Source: Roseovarius indicus (GTDB lineage: Bacteria > Pseudomonadota > Alphaproteobacteria > Rhodobacterales > Rhodobacteraceae). Taken from it: DNA of 64,000 nt. Of this stretch, positions 1 through 8,582 are shown in pieces (the stretch's first letter is position 1; every line of letters begins with the position of its first letter). The DNA is taken from positions 1,116,001-1,180,000 of the forward strand of contig NZ_CP031598.1 in the NCBI RefSeq assembly GCF_008728195.1, in the 5' to 3' direction. The position numbers and the translations under genes were made by a program. The notes beneath the pieces are model-generated. The model was not told the origin of the DNA and did not search any database. It saw nothing but the letters and a program-made list of their open reading frames with translations.

Positions 1-715
1 AGCCGCCCCGCCGCCCGAGGGTGAGGCCGACTCGGCCGAGCCGGTCGAGCCGGTCGAGCCCGATGCTGCGACGGAAACAGCCGAGGTCGAGGCCGAAACC
101 AACCCGGAAGAGGCCGAAGCGCCTGAAGAGACCCAGGAGGAAGCGCCCGAGGAAACAGTGCAGCCGGACGAGCCCGAGATGGTCATCGCGTCCTTGCCCG
201 ACGAGGCCGAAATTCCAATCGAGACCGGCGATGAGACGACAGAAGGCGCGGCGGTCACCCGCTCGCTGCGTCCGCCGAAGGTGCGCCCTTCGGAAGAGGC
301 CTTGGCCGCTCGTTCCGCCACGCAGGATGGCGGGTCGGAAAACGGCTCTGAGAGAACCACCATACGTAGTAGCGGACTCGAACTCCTGGCACAGGAAGGC
401 AGTATCTCGTCAACCGGAGCGTCGCCCTTTGACGCGTCGAGGGCCACGGGAAATGCGGGAGAGACAAACTATGCCGGGCGCGTTTTGATGCAGCTCAACC
501 GAGCGCCACGCATCGCTACCTCCTCCAAGGGCACGGCACGTGTGCAGTTTCAGATCAATGCCGACGGCTCGGTTGGCTGGGTTCGGGTTCTCGGCAGCTC
601 GGGTTCGGAGGGAATCGAGCGGGCCGCCGCCGCACAGGTGCGCCGGGCAGCCCCCTTTCCGCCGCCCCCGGCCGGAACGATCCGGCGGCTTGTCTTCGTG
701 TACCACAGCAATTGA
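1..715 (+). CDS. TonB-family energy transducer, C-terminal part (5' end outside window)
   Basis: The reading frame is open from base 2, so the N-terminus with its membrane anchor lies outside the window. About 237 residues are visible. The first 80 or so are rich in Pro, Glu, Ala and Val, as in the periplasmic spacer of TonB proteins. The last 80 (from about visible residue 157, NYAGRV, through ARVQFQINADGSVG to the PFPPPPAG region) match the TonB C-terminal fold that contacts outer-membrane receptors. It is followed by ExbB/ExbD-type genes on the same strand, which supports a TonB or Tol-like energy-transduction role between inner and outer membrane. TolA is an alternative because the spacer is acidic, but the C-terminal pattern is TonB-like. 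The identity of the receptor served cannot be told. Confidence 0.8.
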   Translation, partial: AAPPPEGEADSAEPVEPVEPDAATETAEVEAETNPEEAEAPEETQEEAPEETVQPDEPEMVIASLPDEAEIPIETGDETTEGAAVTRSLRPPKVRPSEEALAARSATQDGGSENGSERTTIRSSGLELLAQEGSISSTGASPFDASRATGNAGETNYAGRVLMQLNRAPRIATSSKGTARVQFQINADGSVGWVRVLGSSGSEGIERAAAAQVRRAAPFPPPPAGTIRRLVFVYHSN

Positions 716-823
716 CGGGTCGGCTTGACGGATAAAAAGTACCGGCCTAGCGCCGGTGACGGGATCGGAACACAACTGAAAGGGCACGCGCAAACACGGT
801 GCCTAGAAATAGGGAAGATGCAG

Positions 824-1267
824 ATGAGACTCATCCGGAATACGAGCGCAGCCTGCGCGGCCAGCCTGATCGCAGCCTTCGGAGGTATCGCGCAGGCGCA
901 GGAGGTGCAGGAGGCGAGGAAGGCCGTGTCGATTGAGCTGAACGCGATCAAACCCACCGACGGGGGCTGTACTCTCACCTTCCTCGCGCAGAATGGACAC
1001 GACAGTGCGATCGACAAGGTCGTCTACGAAACGGTGCTCTTCGACACCTCCGGTCAGGTCGATCGACTGACCCTCTTCGATTTCGGTACGTTGCCTGCCG
1101 GCCGCCCCCGCGTGCGTCAGTTCACCGTATCGGGCATCACATGCGAGGGCCTCGGCCAGATCCTGATCAACGGCGCCCATACCTGCGATGCGGCGAGCCT
1201 TGATGACAATGCCTGCGAGGCCGGGCTGATCCTTGAAACCCGCACCGAGATTGAGGTGATCGGATGA
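824..1267 (+). CDS. Small exported protein of the TonB/ExbBD cluster, function unknown
   Basis: This is a 147-residue protein starting at ATG 824. AGGGA at 811-815 sits at a good distance from that ATG, whereas the ATG at 818 is too close. Residues 1-25 form a typical Sec signal peptide (basic MRLIR, then an Ala-rich core, cleavage near AQA|Q). The mature part has four cysteines (GGC, ITC, HTC, NAC) and a beta-rich pattern, so disulfides in the periplasm are plausible. Its stop overlaps the start of the next gene (ATGA), so it is translated with the ExbB-like gene. I do not recognise a named family. The position suggests an accessory periplasmic component of the TonB-like complex. Confidence 0.7.
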   Translation: MRLIRNTSAACAASLIAAFGGIAQAQEVQEARKAVSIELNAIKPTDGGCTLTFLAQNGHDSAIDKVVYETVLFDTSGQVDRLTLFDFGTLPAGRPRVRQFTVSGITCEGLGQILINGAHTCDAASLDDNACEAGLILETRTEIEVIG

Positions 1268-1917
1268 ACCAGATGATTGAAAGCCTGCGCCAGATCATCG
1301 ACCTCGGTGGGCCGGTGGTCGCCATCTTGCTGGCGGTGTCTGTCGTGACGCTGGCCACCATCCTTTTCAAGGTCTGGCAGTTCGCCGCGGCCGGTGTTGG
1401 CCGGCACAAGTCGCTTCGCGATGCGGTGGCGGCTTGGGACCGCGGTGACCGCACAGGGGCCACCTTCGCCCTCAATGCTTCAAAAAGCTACCTCGTGCCG
1501 GTGATCGAAATGGCCTTCGCCGCCGATCCTGAAGACACCAAGCGCCTCATCGCCGAGGCTGAAGTGCGCTTTGCCCGGCTGGAACGCGGCTTCCGCCTGC
1601 TCGACAGCGTGGCGCAACTGGCGCCACTTCTTGGCCTCTTCGGCACCGTGCTGGGCATGATCGACGCCTTCCAGTCGCTGCAGGATGCGGGTGCACAGGT
1701 CGATCCCTCTCTGCTTGCAGGCGGCATCTGGGTGGCGCTGCTGACAACCGCCGTGGGGCTCGCCGTGGCCATGCCCACCGCCATGGTCCTGAGCTGGCTC
1801 GAAGGCCGAATGGACACCGAGCGCGTGATCGCCGAGCGGGCCATCACCACGGTTCTGCATCCGCAATGGCATCACCAGGCTCACGGTCAGGAAGAGGCGG
1901 ACCCCTCCTATGCGTAA
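1264..1917 (+). CDS. exbB: MotA/TolQ/ExbB proton channel family protein
   Basis: 217 residues, the usual size for ExbB/TolQ. The pattern is one N-terminal membrane helix (about residues 12-35), a long cytoplasmic stretch, then two hydrophobic helices (about 118-143 and 155-180) containing the family signature LAPLLGLFGTVLGMI and a Gly/Thr-rich last helix (VALLTTAVGLAVAMP). These proteins form the pentameric inner-membrane channel that, with ExbD, converts proton flow into movement of TonB. The start overlaps the previous stop by 4 bases and the end overlaps the next gene by 8 bases, so this is one operon. TolQ is the alternative name, but no tolB or pal is seen here. Confidence 0.88.
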   Translation: MNQMIESLRQIIDLGGPVVAILLAVSVVTLATILFKVWQFAAAGVGRHKSLRDAVAAWDRGDRTGATFALNASKSYLVPVIEMAFAADPEDTKRLIAEAEVRFARLERGFRLLDSVAQLAPLLGLFGTVLGMIDAFQSLQDAGAQVDPSLLAGGIWVALLTTAVGLAVAMPTAMVLSWLEGRMDTERVIAERAITTVLHPQWHHQAHGQEEADPSYA

Positions 1918-2290
1918 CCCCGCCCGACGGCGGCGGCTGTCGATGACGTCGCTGATCGACGTCATCTTCCTGCTGCTGCTGTTCTTCATGCTGTCCTCGA
2001 CCTTCTCCCGCTTTTCCGAGGTGGAAATCTCGGCGGCCGGGTCGGGCGGTGCGACCGAAAGTGAAACGCAGATGAGCTTCCTGCAGCTCGGCGAGAACAG
2101 CCTTCGCATGAATGGCGAGGACATCGACCTGACCAACCTGTCGCAAGAGTTTTCCGAAATTGCGCCCGACGCGGAAACGCTCCGCGTCCTCGTCAGCCTT
2201 CGCGACGAGGTCACGGCCCAAAGGCTGACCGACGTTCTGGTAGTGCTGCGCGGCATCGACCGGCTCAACATCAACGTGCTGGGGTCGTGA
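1910..2290 (+). CDS. exbD: ExbD/TolR family biopolymer transport protein, first copy
   Basis: 126 residues. A short basic cytoplasmic N-terminus (RNPARRRR) precedes a single membrane helix, SLIDVIFLLLLFFML, followed by a periplasmic domain. Asp17 in the LID-VIF motif is the conserved membrane Asp needed for proton translocation in ExbD/TolR/MotB. It overlaps the ExbB-like gene by 8 bases and is followed directly by a second ExbD-like gene. Two ExbD-type subunits per ExbB ring are established for this family, so the two copies may form a heterodimer. Confidence 0.88.
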   Translation: MRNPARRRRLSMTSLIDVIFLLLLFFMLSSTFSRFSEVEISAAGSGGATESETQMSFLQLGENSLRMNGEDIDLTNLSQEFSEIAPDAETLRVLVSLRDEVTAQRLTDVLVVLRGIDRLNINVLGS

Positions 2291-2676
2291 TGCGAAAACG
2301 GCGGCAAGGCACTCGGCGCGAACCCACCATCGCCCTGATCAACATCGTCTTCCTGATGCTGGTCTTCTTCATGGTGGCGGGCACGCTTTCGACGCCGCTC
2401 GACAAGGACGTGACCCTCGTGCGCACGGCCGAGTTGGAAGGCCGGGCACCGCCCGATACCCTTGTCGTGCACGAAAACGGCCGGATGACCTATCGCGGCA
2501 ACGATATTGCCTCGGCCGAAGCGTTCCTGCAGGCCCGTCCCGAAGACGGGCGCGAGGTGGTCCGGATCGTACCCGACGCGGCCCTGTCGGCCACCGTCCT
2601 GGTGGACTTGGCCCGCGCCTTGCGCGCGGCCGGGGCCCAACGGGTCGTCCTGGTCACGGAGCGCGGGTTGGAATGA
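2290..2676 (+). CDS. ExbD/TolR family protein, second copy lacking the membrane Asp
   Basis: 128 residues from ATG 2290. A GTG at 2287 is one codon upstream; either start overlaps the previous stop. The layout is the same as the first copy: basic tail (RKRRQGTRRE), one helix (ALINIVFLMLVFFMVAG) and a periplasmic part ending in a typical ExbD beta/alpha region (RALRAAGAQRVVLVTE). Where the first copy has Asp17 in LIDVIF, this one has Asn18 in LINIVF, so it should not carry the proton-relay carboxylate. It probably acts as a structural partner of the first copy. It ends 4 bases before the convergent next gene. Confidence 0.85.
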   Translation: MRKRRQGTRREPTIALINIVFLMLVFFMVAGTLSTPLDKDVTLVRTAELEGRAPPDTLVVHENGRMTYRGNDIASAEAFLQARPEDGREVVRIVPDAALSATVLVDLARALRAAGAQRVVLVTERGLE

Positions 2677-2680
2677 CCCG

Positions 2681-3016
2681 TCAGGAAAACGCGCGAAATG
2701 CCTCTAACGCCTTCCCGGCATAAACCGTGCCCGGTCCACCGGACAGCTCGACCGCAACCATCAACGCCTCTACCGCTTCAGCTTCGCTGGCGCCGTGCCG
2801 GGCGGCGGCGCGGGCATGAACCGCGATGCACCCCTCGCAGCGGATCGCGACCGAAATCGATAGCGCCATCAACTCCTTGGTCTTCTTGTCGATCGCCCCG
2901 TCGGCCGAGGCCGCCTTGTAGAGCGCCGCAAAGGCCCCCATCGTCTCCGGCGCGGCCTCCATCAACATCTTGTTGCCCTGGTCGACGGTGCGTGCGGTGT
3001 CGCGATAGCTGTCCAT
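2681..3016 (-). CDS. Carboxymuconolactone decarboxylase / AhpD-like protein
   Basis: 111 residues from ATG 3016, preceded by GAAAGGA at a proper distance. A GTG at 3031 overlapping the E2 stop is the alternative start. All-alpha CMD-family pattern with the motif CEGCIAVH, i.e. Cys-x-x-Cys-x-x-x-His, the redox-active centre of AhpD-like alkylhydroperoxidases, followed by an alanine-rich helix (AAARHGASEAEAVEALMVAVE). In AhpD this Cys pair is reduced through lipoylated E2 proteins. Being the last gene of an operon that encodes a lipoyl-bearing E2 fits a peroxidase or thiol-disulfide role linked to lipoamide, though that link is inference. Confidence 0.8.
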   Translation of the reverse strand: MDSYRDTARTVDQGNKMLMEAAPETMGAFAALYKAASADGAIDKKTKELMALSISVAIRCEGCIAVHARAAARHGASEAEAVEALMVAVELSGGPGTVYAGKALEAFRAFS

Positions 3017-3027
3017 GCCGGTTCCTT

Positions 3028-4194
3028 TCACGAGATAAGCGCGGTTTCGGGCGTCTCGACGATACGAGACAGATCGTTGATGAAGGCCATCGCGTCCGCC
3101 CCGTCGTGGCAGCGATGATCGAAACTCAGGCTCGCGTTCAGCACCGGCCGCACGACGGCCTGCCCGTCCTCAGCCCAGACCCTGTCACGCAGGCGCGAGA
3201 CCCACAGGATGCCGGTTTGTGGCGGCACGATGATCGGCGTGCTGTACTCGATCATCGCACTTTCAAGATTGCCCGTGTTCGAGAGCGTGAAACTGCCCTC
3301 ACGCAATTCCTCGGGCGTGAGAGTGCCATCGCGGCCCCGGTCCGTCATCCCGGCCAGCTCCGATGCGACGGTCGCGCCCGTTTTGCCGGCCACGTCCCTC
3401 AGGACCGGCACCAGAAGCCCGCGGTCGCTGGCCAGCGCAATCCCGAGATTCACCCGCTTGTGCAGTGTCAATGTCTGCGCCGCGTCATCGGTGGTCGCGT
3501 TCAGCCGTGGATGGCGGGTCAGCGCGGCTGCGAGGCATTTTACCAGAAGCGCCGTCAGCGAAATCTTCGTTCCGGTGAGCTCCACTGCTCCGCCAAGGCG
3601 GCGCTGCATCCCGGCAAGCGCGCTGCCATCCATCTGGAAGTGAATCGTCGAATGCACACTCGTACGTATCGATTGCGAAAGCCGGGCAGCCATGGCTTGC
3701 CGCAACGGGCTTTGTGGTTCGGTCCGGGTCTCTTCTGACGGGGCAGTGCTGCCGGGCGCAGTGGCCAATTCGACGTCTGGCCGCGTGACCGCACCGTCCG
3801 GTCCGCTGCCCACGATCGTGTCGAGGTTGACCCCGGTCTCGGCGGCCAGTTTGCGCGTCGCCGGGCTGGCGACAACGGGGCGTTCGGCGGTTGCAGGCGG
3901 TGGCTCGACTGTCTCTTCCACAAGGGCAGGCGCGGCCTGGATAGCGGGATAATGTGCCTCGCCTTCGAAGATCAACAAGACCTCGCCGACCTTCACAAGG
4001 TCGCCCGGCGTCCAGCACAGCTGCGCCACCGTACCACTCCTTGGAGACGCCAATTCGACATCGGCCTTGTCTGTGCTGACGACAGCGACGTCGTCGCCTT
4101 CCTCGACCGTGTCGCCTACGGCAACCAGCCACTCGACCAGCGACGCCTCGCTTATCCCCTCGCCGATATCCGGCAGTCGAAAATCCGAACTCAA
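3028..4194 (-). CDS. bkdB: 2-oxoacid dehydrogenase E2 (dihydrolipoamide acyltransferase, branched-chain type)
   Basis: 388 residues. The domains are an N-terminal lipoyl domain (about 3-78, with the lipoyl Lys43 in STDKADVE), a linker, a peripheral subunit-binding domain (about 109-143, SPATRKLAAETGVNL), and the catalytic acyltransferase domain (about 165-388) with HxxxDG as HRCHDG near residue 360. It transfers the acyl group from E1 via lipoamide to CoA. The start is a TTG at 4194 overlapping the E1beta stop (TTGA), with no other good start nearby, so translation is probably coupled. No E3 lipoamide dehydrogenase gene is present in the window. Branched-chain type is inferred from the split E1 and from the mutase neighbour; acetoin or pyruvate types are less likely alternatives. 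Confidence 0.88.
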   Translation of the reverse strand: MSSDFRLPDIGEGISEASLVEWLVAVGDTVEEGDDVAVVSTDKADVELASPRSGTVAQLCWTPGDLVKVGEVLLIFEGEAHYPAIQAAPALVEETVEPPPATAERPVVASPATRKLAAETGVNLDTIVGSGPDGAVTRPDVELATAPGSTAPSEETRTEPQSPLRQAMAARLSQSIRTSVHSTIHFQMDGSALAGMQRRLGGAVELTGTKISLTALLVKCLAAALTRHPRLNATTDDAAQTLTLHKRVNLGIALASDRGLLVPVLRDVAGKTGATVASELAGMTDRGRDGTLTPEELREGSFTLSNTGNLESAMIEYSTPIIVPPQTGILWVSRLRDRVWAEDGQAVVRPVLNASLSFDHRCHDGADAMAFINDLSRIVETPETALIS

Positions 4195-5183
4195 AACGCA
4201 AACTCCGTCACGCGGGTGATGCCGGCGCGGATGTTGCTGGCCGTGGGCCGGTACATCTCGTCGCCTATGCTGAAATGATAAGGCACGTCGGGCGCGCCCA
4301 CGCGGTCTATCGGCGCCCGCAGGTAACCGAACGCCTTCTCCTGAAGGACAGCTGCCAGCTCCGCGCCGAACCCCATCGTCACCGGCGCCTCGTGGGCAAT
4401 CACAACGCGGCCCGTCTTGCGCACCGAGGCAAGGATCGTTTCGACGTCATAGGGCATGAGACTGCGCAAATCGATCACCTCGACCTCCGCGCCGCCTGAG
4501 GCCGCCAGCGTATCGGCCACCCTCTCACACTCATGCACGATCGGCCCGTAGGCCAGAAGCGTCGCATCGGCCCCCGGTCGTACAATTCGCGCCTCGCCGA
4601 ATTCAGCCGGCACGCCATCCGTATCGAACTCCGCGCTCATCGACCGGTAAAGCGGCACCGGCTCCAGCAACAGCACCGGGTCCGGGTCCTGCACCGCCGC
4701 GATCATCATGCGATAGGCGTCCTCCGGCGTTGAAGGGCTCAGCACCTTGATGCCGCCATGATGAAAGAAATAGGCCTCGGCGCTCTGCGAGTGCCAGAAC
4801 CCGCCCTTGATCCCCCCGAAGGACGGCGAGCGGATGACCAGCGGGCAGGAATACTGGCCACCCGACGCCCAGCGATACCGCGCGGCACAGAACATGATGT
4901 GCTCGAACGCGTCGTGGATGAAGCCCGAGAACTGCATCTCCACAATGGGCCGCAACCCGTACAGGGCCATGCCGATCGCATGCGCCACGATCCCCTTCTC
5001 GTCGAGCGGCGTGTCGATCACTCGGTTCCCGCCAAATCGCTGCGCCAACCCCGTCGAGGTCCGGAAGATACCGCCCGAACGCCCCACATCCTCGCCCATC
5101 AGCACCACGCTGTCGTCGGTCTCCAGCATATGCGCCATGCCCGCGCGCAGCGCCTCGAGCATCGTCAGCGTCTGCGGGCTCAT
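4191..5183 (-). CDS. bkdA2: 2-oxoacid dehydrogenase E1 component, beta subunit
   Basis: 330 residues from ATG 5183, which overlaps the E1alpha stop (ATGA). An open frame extends upstream, but it runs inside E1alpha. It has the transketolase-like pyrimidine-binding domain (MLEALRAGMAHMLETDDSVVLMGEDVG near the N-terminus, LDEKGIVAHAIGMALYGLRPIVEMQF) and the C-terminal transketolase domain (DLRSLMPYDVETILASVRKTGR, IAHEAP). With E1alpha it forms the thiamine-diphosphate-dependent alpha2beta2 decarboxylase that converts a 2-oxoacid to an acyl-lipoyl group. Middle gene of the operon E1alpha-E1beta-E2-AhpD-like. Confidence 0.9.
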   Translation of the reverse strand: MSPQTLTMLEALRAGMAHMLETDDSVVLMGEDVGRSGGIFRTSTGLAQRFGGNRVIDTPLDEKGIVAHAIGMALYGLRPIVEMQFSGFIHDAFEHIMFCAARYRWASGGQYSCPLVIRSPSFGGIKGGFWHSQSAEAYFFHHGGIKVLSPSTPEDAYRMMIAAVQDPDPVLLLEPVPLYRSMSAEFDTDGVPAEFGEARIVRPGADATLLAYGPIVHECERVADTLAASGGAEVEVIDLRSLMPYDVETILASVRKTGRVVIAHEAPVTMGFGAELAAVLQEKAFGYLRAPIDRVGAPDVPYHFSIGDEMYRPTASNIRAGITRVTEFAF

Positions 5184-6340
5184 GCGCGGGGCTCCAACTC
5201 GTCCAGAAGGCGTCGCTTCTGTTCCTCCAACAACCAGGTCGGCGTCTCGAACGTGTCGTCGAACATCGTCTCCGGGGCGGGGAAGGGCAGGGCCTCTGCC
5301 GCCGTGACGGCCTCCGCGATCTCGGCCCGCACGCGCTCCCACAAGGCCGCCTCGCGCGCCTCGTCCCAGAAGCCGCGCGCCTCGAGATATTTTCGTGTCC
5401 GAGGCAGCGGGTCCCATTGCTCCCATTCCGCCACGTCCGACCGGTCGCGGTATAGGTCGGGGTCGTCCGAGGTTGTATGCAGCCCCATCCGGTAGGTCAC
5501 TGCCTCGACCAGGCTGGGGCCTTCCGAGGCGCAAAGGTCGTAGGCCTCCTTGACCACGGAATAGACGGCCAACGGGTCGTTCCCGTCGACACGCCGATTG
5601 CGGATGGCATAGGCATCGCCCTTCTCGGCAAAGGTCCGCGTCGCGGTCTGGGTGCTTGTGGGGGTCGACACCGCCCATCCGTTGTTCTCGCACAGGAACA
5701 CGATGGGCGGGCGGTGTACGCCGGAGAAGTTCAACGCCGAATGAAATTCTCCGCGAGAGGTCGAACCATCGCCGAAAAACACCAGGAACCGCGTGTCATC
5801 TCCCCGAAGGCGCGCCGCCCATGCGGCCCCGGCGGCATGGGGAATGTAAGAGCCGACCTGCGTCGTCATCGGAACGACATTGACCCGCCGGTCGCCCATC
5901 AGCGTCGGCAGGCGTCGCCCCTTCAGCGGGTCGCCCTCGCGCCCGAAGAACTGCGCAAACATCTGCAGCAGCGGCACCCCACGCAACAGCATGCAGCCCG
6001 GATGACGGTAACCGAGGAAGATCCAGTCGCTATCGGCAAATGCCAGCGTCGCGGCGACGTGCACGGCTTCAAGGCCACGGTGCGGGATCCAGAACTCCAC
6101 CCGGCCCGAGCGCTGAAGCTTGAACCCGCGCTCGTCGATGGCCCGGACAAGCACCAGCATTTCATACAACCGCACAAGCGTCGCCTCATCAAGCCCGGGG
6201 TCGGGCAGGGTGCCCGAGACATTCCCATCCCGGTCGAGCACCTGAAGGATGCCGTGTGCCTCCGCCTCTCCCAGCGGGCAGACCGATGACCGGGCCGGGC
6301 CCTCCTTCGCCCGACTGGTGCCCTTCGCCGTTCTTGCCAT
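5180..6340 (-). CDS. bkdA1: 2-oxoacid dehydrogenase E1 component, alpha subunit
   Basis: 386 residues from ATG 6340, preceded by GGGAGGG. The frame is open further upstream but without a ribosome-binding site. The ThDP-binding motif is complete: GDG at about 190-192 (FFGDGSTSRGEFH) through NN at 219-220 (CENNGWAVSTP). The N-terminal extension of about 50 residues before LVRLYEMLVLVRAIDER and the phosphorylation-loop-like region YRMGLHTTSDDPDLYR are as in branched-chain E1alpha. First gene of its operon, transcribed from the AT-rich gap shared with the mutase genes. The pairing with an acyl-CoA mutase suggests the 2-oxoacid yields an acyl-CoA related to the mutase reaction. Confidence 0.9.
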   Translation of the reverse strand: MARTAKGTSRAKEGPARSSVCPLGEAEAHGILQVLDRDGNVSGTLPDPGLDEATLVRLYEMLVLVRAIDERGFKLQRSGRVEFWIPHRGLEAVHVAATLAFADSDWIFLGYRHPGCMLLRGVPLLQMFAQFFGREGDPLKGRRLPTLMGDRRVNVVPMTTQVGSYIPHAAGAAWAARLRGDDTRFLVFFGDGSTSRGEFHSALNFSGVHRPPIVFLCENNGWAVSTPTSTQTATRTFAEKGDAYAIRNRRVDGNDPLAVYSVVKEAYDLCASEGPSLVEAVTYRMGLHTTSDDPDLYRDRSDVAEWEQWDPLPRTRKYLEARGFWDEAREAALWERVRAEIAEAVTAAEALPFPAPETMFDDTFETPTWLLEEQKRRLLDELEPRA

Positions 6341-6474
6341 GCCGCCCTCCCATCGCGCAGTATGGAAATCATGATTGTCATGAATAACGTATAGTCGTAT
6401 ACTAATATAGTTATGAGTCAACGTCGGTTTTCCCGGCACCAAACGGCAAGGGCCCCCGGGCCCGGGAGGATTGC
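6341..6474. promoter_or_regulatory. Divergent promoter region between E1alpha and the B12 mutase genes, with inverted repeats
   Basis: A 134-base gap with a locally AT-rich core at 6365-6420, in sharp contrast to the GC-rich genes. It contains the inverted repeat GTATA-N4-TATAC (6389-6402), with a second small palindrome CTA-N3-TAG (6402-6410). TAAC (6385-6388) and GTTA (6410-6413) flank the core. GTATA/TATAC half-sites resemble HutC/UTRA-type GntR operators, and such a regulator is encoded at the end of the rightward operon. That it binds here is inference. Confidence 0.5.
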
Positions 6475-6906
6475 ATGCCGGACAGCCCCGAACGGGTTCT
6501 CGTGACGAAGATCGGCTTCGACGGCCATGACCGTGGAAGCCGCGTGGTCGCCGCCTTCCTGCGCGATGCAGGAATGGAGGTGATCTACACACCCCCCTGG
6601 CAACGGATCGAGGCGGTTGTCCGGCTTAGCCAGCAGGAAGATGTCGACGTGATCGGCGTCAGCTCGCTGGCCACCGATCACCTGATCGTGCCCGACCTCA
6701 TGAAAGCGCTGGCCGAAGCCGGCATGGGCCATGTCCGGGTGATCGTGGGCGGTATCGTGCCCAAACCGGAAGAGGCCGACCTCACCGGGGCCGGCGTCAG
6801 CGCGGTCTTCGGGCCGGGCGCCACGAGCGAGGAGATCGTGACGACCGTGCGCAGGCTGGCCGCCGAAGCGCGCGACACACGCGCCGAAATGGAGGAGATG
6901 GAATGA
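6475..6906 (+). CDS. B12-binding small subunit of an acyl-CoA mutase
   Basis: 143 residues, the size of the small subunit of split mutases (isobutyryl-CoA and 2-hydroxyisobutyryl-CoA mutase type). It has the full base-off/His-on cobalamin signature: DxHxxG as D16-G-H18-D-R-G21, then SxL (VSSL, about residue 60) and the GG motif (VIVGG, about 92-96). It carries adenosylcobalamin for the catalytic subunit next door. The stop overlaps the start of that subunit by 4 bases, so they are coupled. Start ATG 6475 follows GGGAGGATTGC, a good ribosome-binding site. Confidence 0.9.
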   Translation: MPDSPERVLVTKIGFDGHDRGSRVVAAFLRDAGMEVIYTPPWQRIEAVVRLSQQEDVDVIGVSSLATDHLIVPDLMKALAEAGMGHVRVIVGGIVPKPEEADLTGAGVSAVFGPGATSEEIVTTVRRLAAEARDTRAEMEEME

Positions 6907-8582
6907 CCGAAGACGCAAAGCCCGGGATGGATGGCACGCTGGACGCGGCCCTGTCGCGCTGGAAGGAACGCTATGATGGCGAGATCGGTACCGACCGCGA
7001 CGTCGTCAACCGATCCGGCATCAGGATCAAGCCGATCTACACACCGAAAGACTGGTCGTCCGAGAATTACGACAAGGCGCTCGGCATGCCGGGCGAGGCG
7101 CCCTTTACACGCGGCATTTACGCCACCATGCACCGTGGCCGCACCTGGACCCAGCGCCAGCTGATCGGCTTGGGCACACCCTCGGATTACAACGGCCGCG
7201 TCCGCATCCTTCTCGACAAGGGCGCCACCGCGATCAGCCTTCTGCCCTGTAACTCCGGCTTCCGCGGCATCGATTGCGATGAAAGCCCCGTGCCACTACT
7301 CGGCACCTGCGGCACGGTCATCAACACGGTCGAACACATGGAAACGGCGCTCGACGGTGTGCCCATCGACAAGATTTCCACCGCGATGAACGACCCGACG
7401 CCGTTCACGCTCTTTGCCTTCCTTCTGGGCGTGGCCAAACGCCGGGGCGTGCCGCTCGACAAGATCACCGGCACCGCGAACCAGTCGGACTACATCTCGC
7501 ACTTTGTCGCTAACCACATGTTCTATCGGCTGAGCCAGCCCGGCGCGCGGCGGGTTTTCGTCGATCACGTGAAGTATTGCCGCGACCGGGTGCCGAACTG
7601 GAACCCGGTCTCGGTGGTGGGTCAGCACATGCAACAGGCCGGCGCGACCCCGGCCGAAACCATGGGTTTCACGCTCTCGACCGCGATCCAGTACGCCGAA
7701 GACTGCATCAACGCCGGAATGGACCCCGATCACGTGCTGCGCCGGTTTACCTTCTTCTTCGACATCTCCATCAGCATGTTCGAGGAGGTGGCCAAATTCC
7801 GCGCCGGCCGGCGCATCTGGGCGCGCATCGCCCGCGACCGGTTCGGTTGCAAGGATCCTCGCGCCTGGCGGTTCAAGTTCCACGGGCAGACATCGGGCGT
7901 CGACCTCACACGTCAGCAACCTCTCAACAACATCGCTCGGGTCGCGGTGCAGGCCATGGCGGGGGTGATGGGCGGGCTCCAGTCGCTGCACACCGACAGC
8001 TATGACGAAGCCATCGCCTGCCCCTCGGAGGAACCCGCCAAGATCGCCGTGGCAACCCAGAACATCCTGCGGGAGGAGGCGCATCTGTGCGACGTTATCG
8101 ATCCGCTCGGCGGTTCCTTCTACGTCGAATCGCTGACCGACGAGATGGAGGCCAAGATCCTCGAGGTGATGGAGATCATCGAGAACGCGGGCGGCATGTA
8201 CGCCGCCGTCGACACCGGCCTCGTGCAACGGATGATCGGGCGCTCGGCGCTGGCCTTCCAGAACCGCGTCGAAGCTGGCGAGGAAGGTATCGTCGGTGTG
8301 AATGTCTTCACCTCGGCCAATGAAACCGTGGAAGAACCCGAACCCTACCGCCCCGATCGCGCGGCGATGGAAGAGCATGTCAGACGCTTCCGCGCTTTCA
8401 AGTCTGACCGCGATCAGCAGCAGGTGTCCCGGGCCCTCTCCGATCTCGCCCGCGCCGCGAACGGTGCCGAGAATGTCTACGAAAAGGTCGTCGATGCGGC
8501 GATGGCCGATGTCACCCATGGCGAAATCGTCACCTGCCTCCGCGCCGAGCTGGGTTTCGGACACCCGGTGATGGTGGCCTGA
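6903..8582 (+). CDS. Adenosylcobalamin-dependent acyl-CoA mutase, catalytic large subunit of uncertain substrate
   Basis: 559 residues, matching the large subunit of split acyl-CoA mutases (TIM barrel without the B12 domain). Family landmarks are present: [17 protein letters not shown] (about 70-86), [11 protein letters not shown] (about 188-198), the radical-stabilising His242 in GQHMQQAGA, the [17 protein letters not shown] block, and [12 protein letters not shown]. By my by-eye alignment, pocket positions differ from known classes. The residue equal to Tyr89 of methylmalonyl-CoA mutase (Ile in 2-hydroxyisobutyryl-CoA mutase) is Leu87. The AFD/TDF segment is replaced by LLPCNSG (113-119). 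The Arg207 (Gln in the isobutyryl types) equivalent is Asn204. So methylmalonyl-CoA is an unlikely substrate, and a branched or hydroxylated monoacyl-CoA is more likely. The gene is coupled to the B12 subunit upstream and the MeaB GTPase downstream. Confidence 0.88.
   Translation: MTEDAKPGMDGTLDAALSRWKERYDGEIGTDRDVVNRSGIRIKPIYTPKDWSSENYDKALGMPGEAPFTRGIYATMHRGRTWTQRQLIGLGTPSDYNGRVRILLDKGATAISLLPCNSGFRGIDCDESPVPLLGTCGTVINTVEHMETALDGVPIDKISTAMNDPTPFTLFAFLLGVAKRRGVPLDKITGTANQSDYISHFVANHMFYRLSQPGARRVFVDHVKYCRDRVPNWNPVSVVGQHMQQAGATPAETMGFTLSTAIQYAEDCINAGMDPDHVLRRFTFFFDISISMFEEVAKFRAGRRIWARIARDRFGCKDPRAWRFKFHGQTSGVDLTRQQPLNNIARVAVQAMAGVMGGLQSLHTDSYDEAIACPSEEPAKIAVATQNILREEAHLCDVIDPLGGSFYVESLTDEMEAKILEVMEIIENAGGMYAAVDTGLVQRMIGRSALAFQNRVEAGEEGIVGVNVFTSANETVEEPEPYRPDRAAMEEHVRRFRAFKSDRDQQQVSRALSDLARAANGAENVYEKVVDAAMADVTHGEIVTCLRAELGFGHPVMVA

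Noticed and set aside
5184..5693. Upstream extension of the E1beta frame
   Set aside because: It lies entirely inside the E1alpha gene and has no family similarity; the ATGA overlap at 5183 is the natural start.
6903..8582. Naming the mutase methylmalonyl-CoA mutase
   Set aside because: Size, split-subunit layout and pocket residues do not fit methylmalonyl-CoA mutase, and no epimerase or propionyl-CoA carboxylase is nearby.
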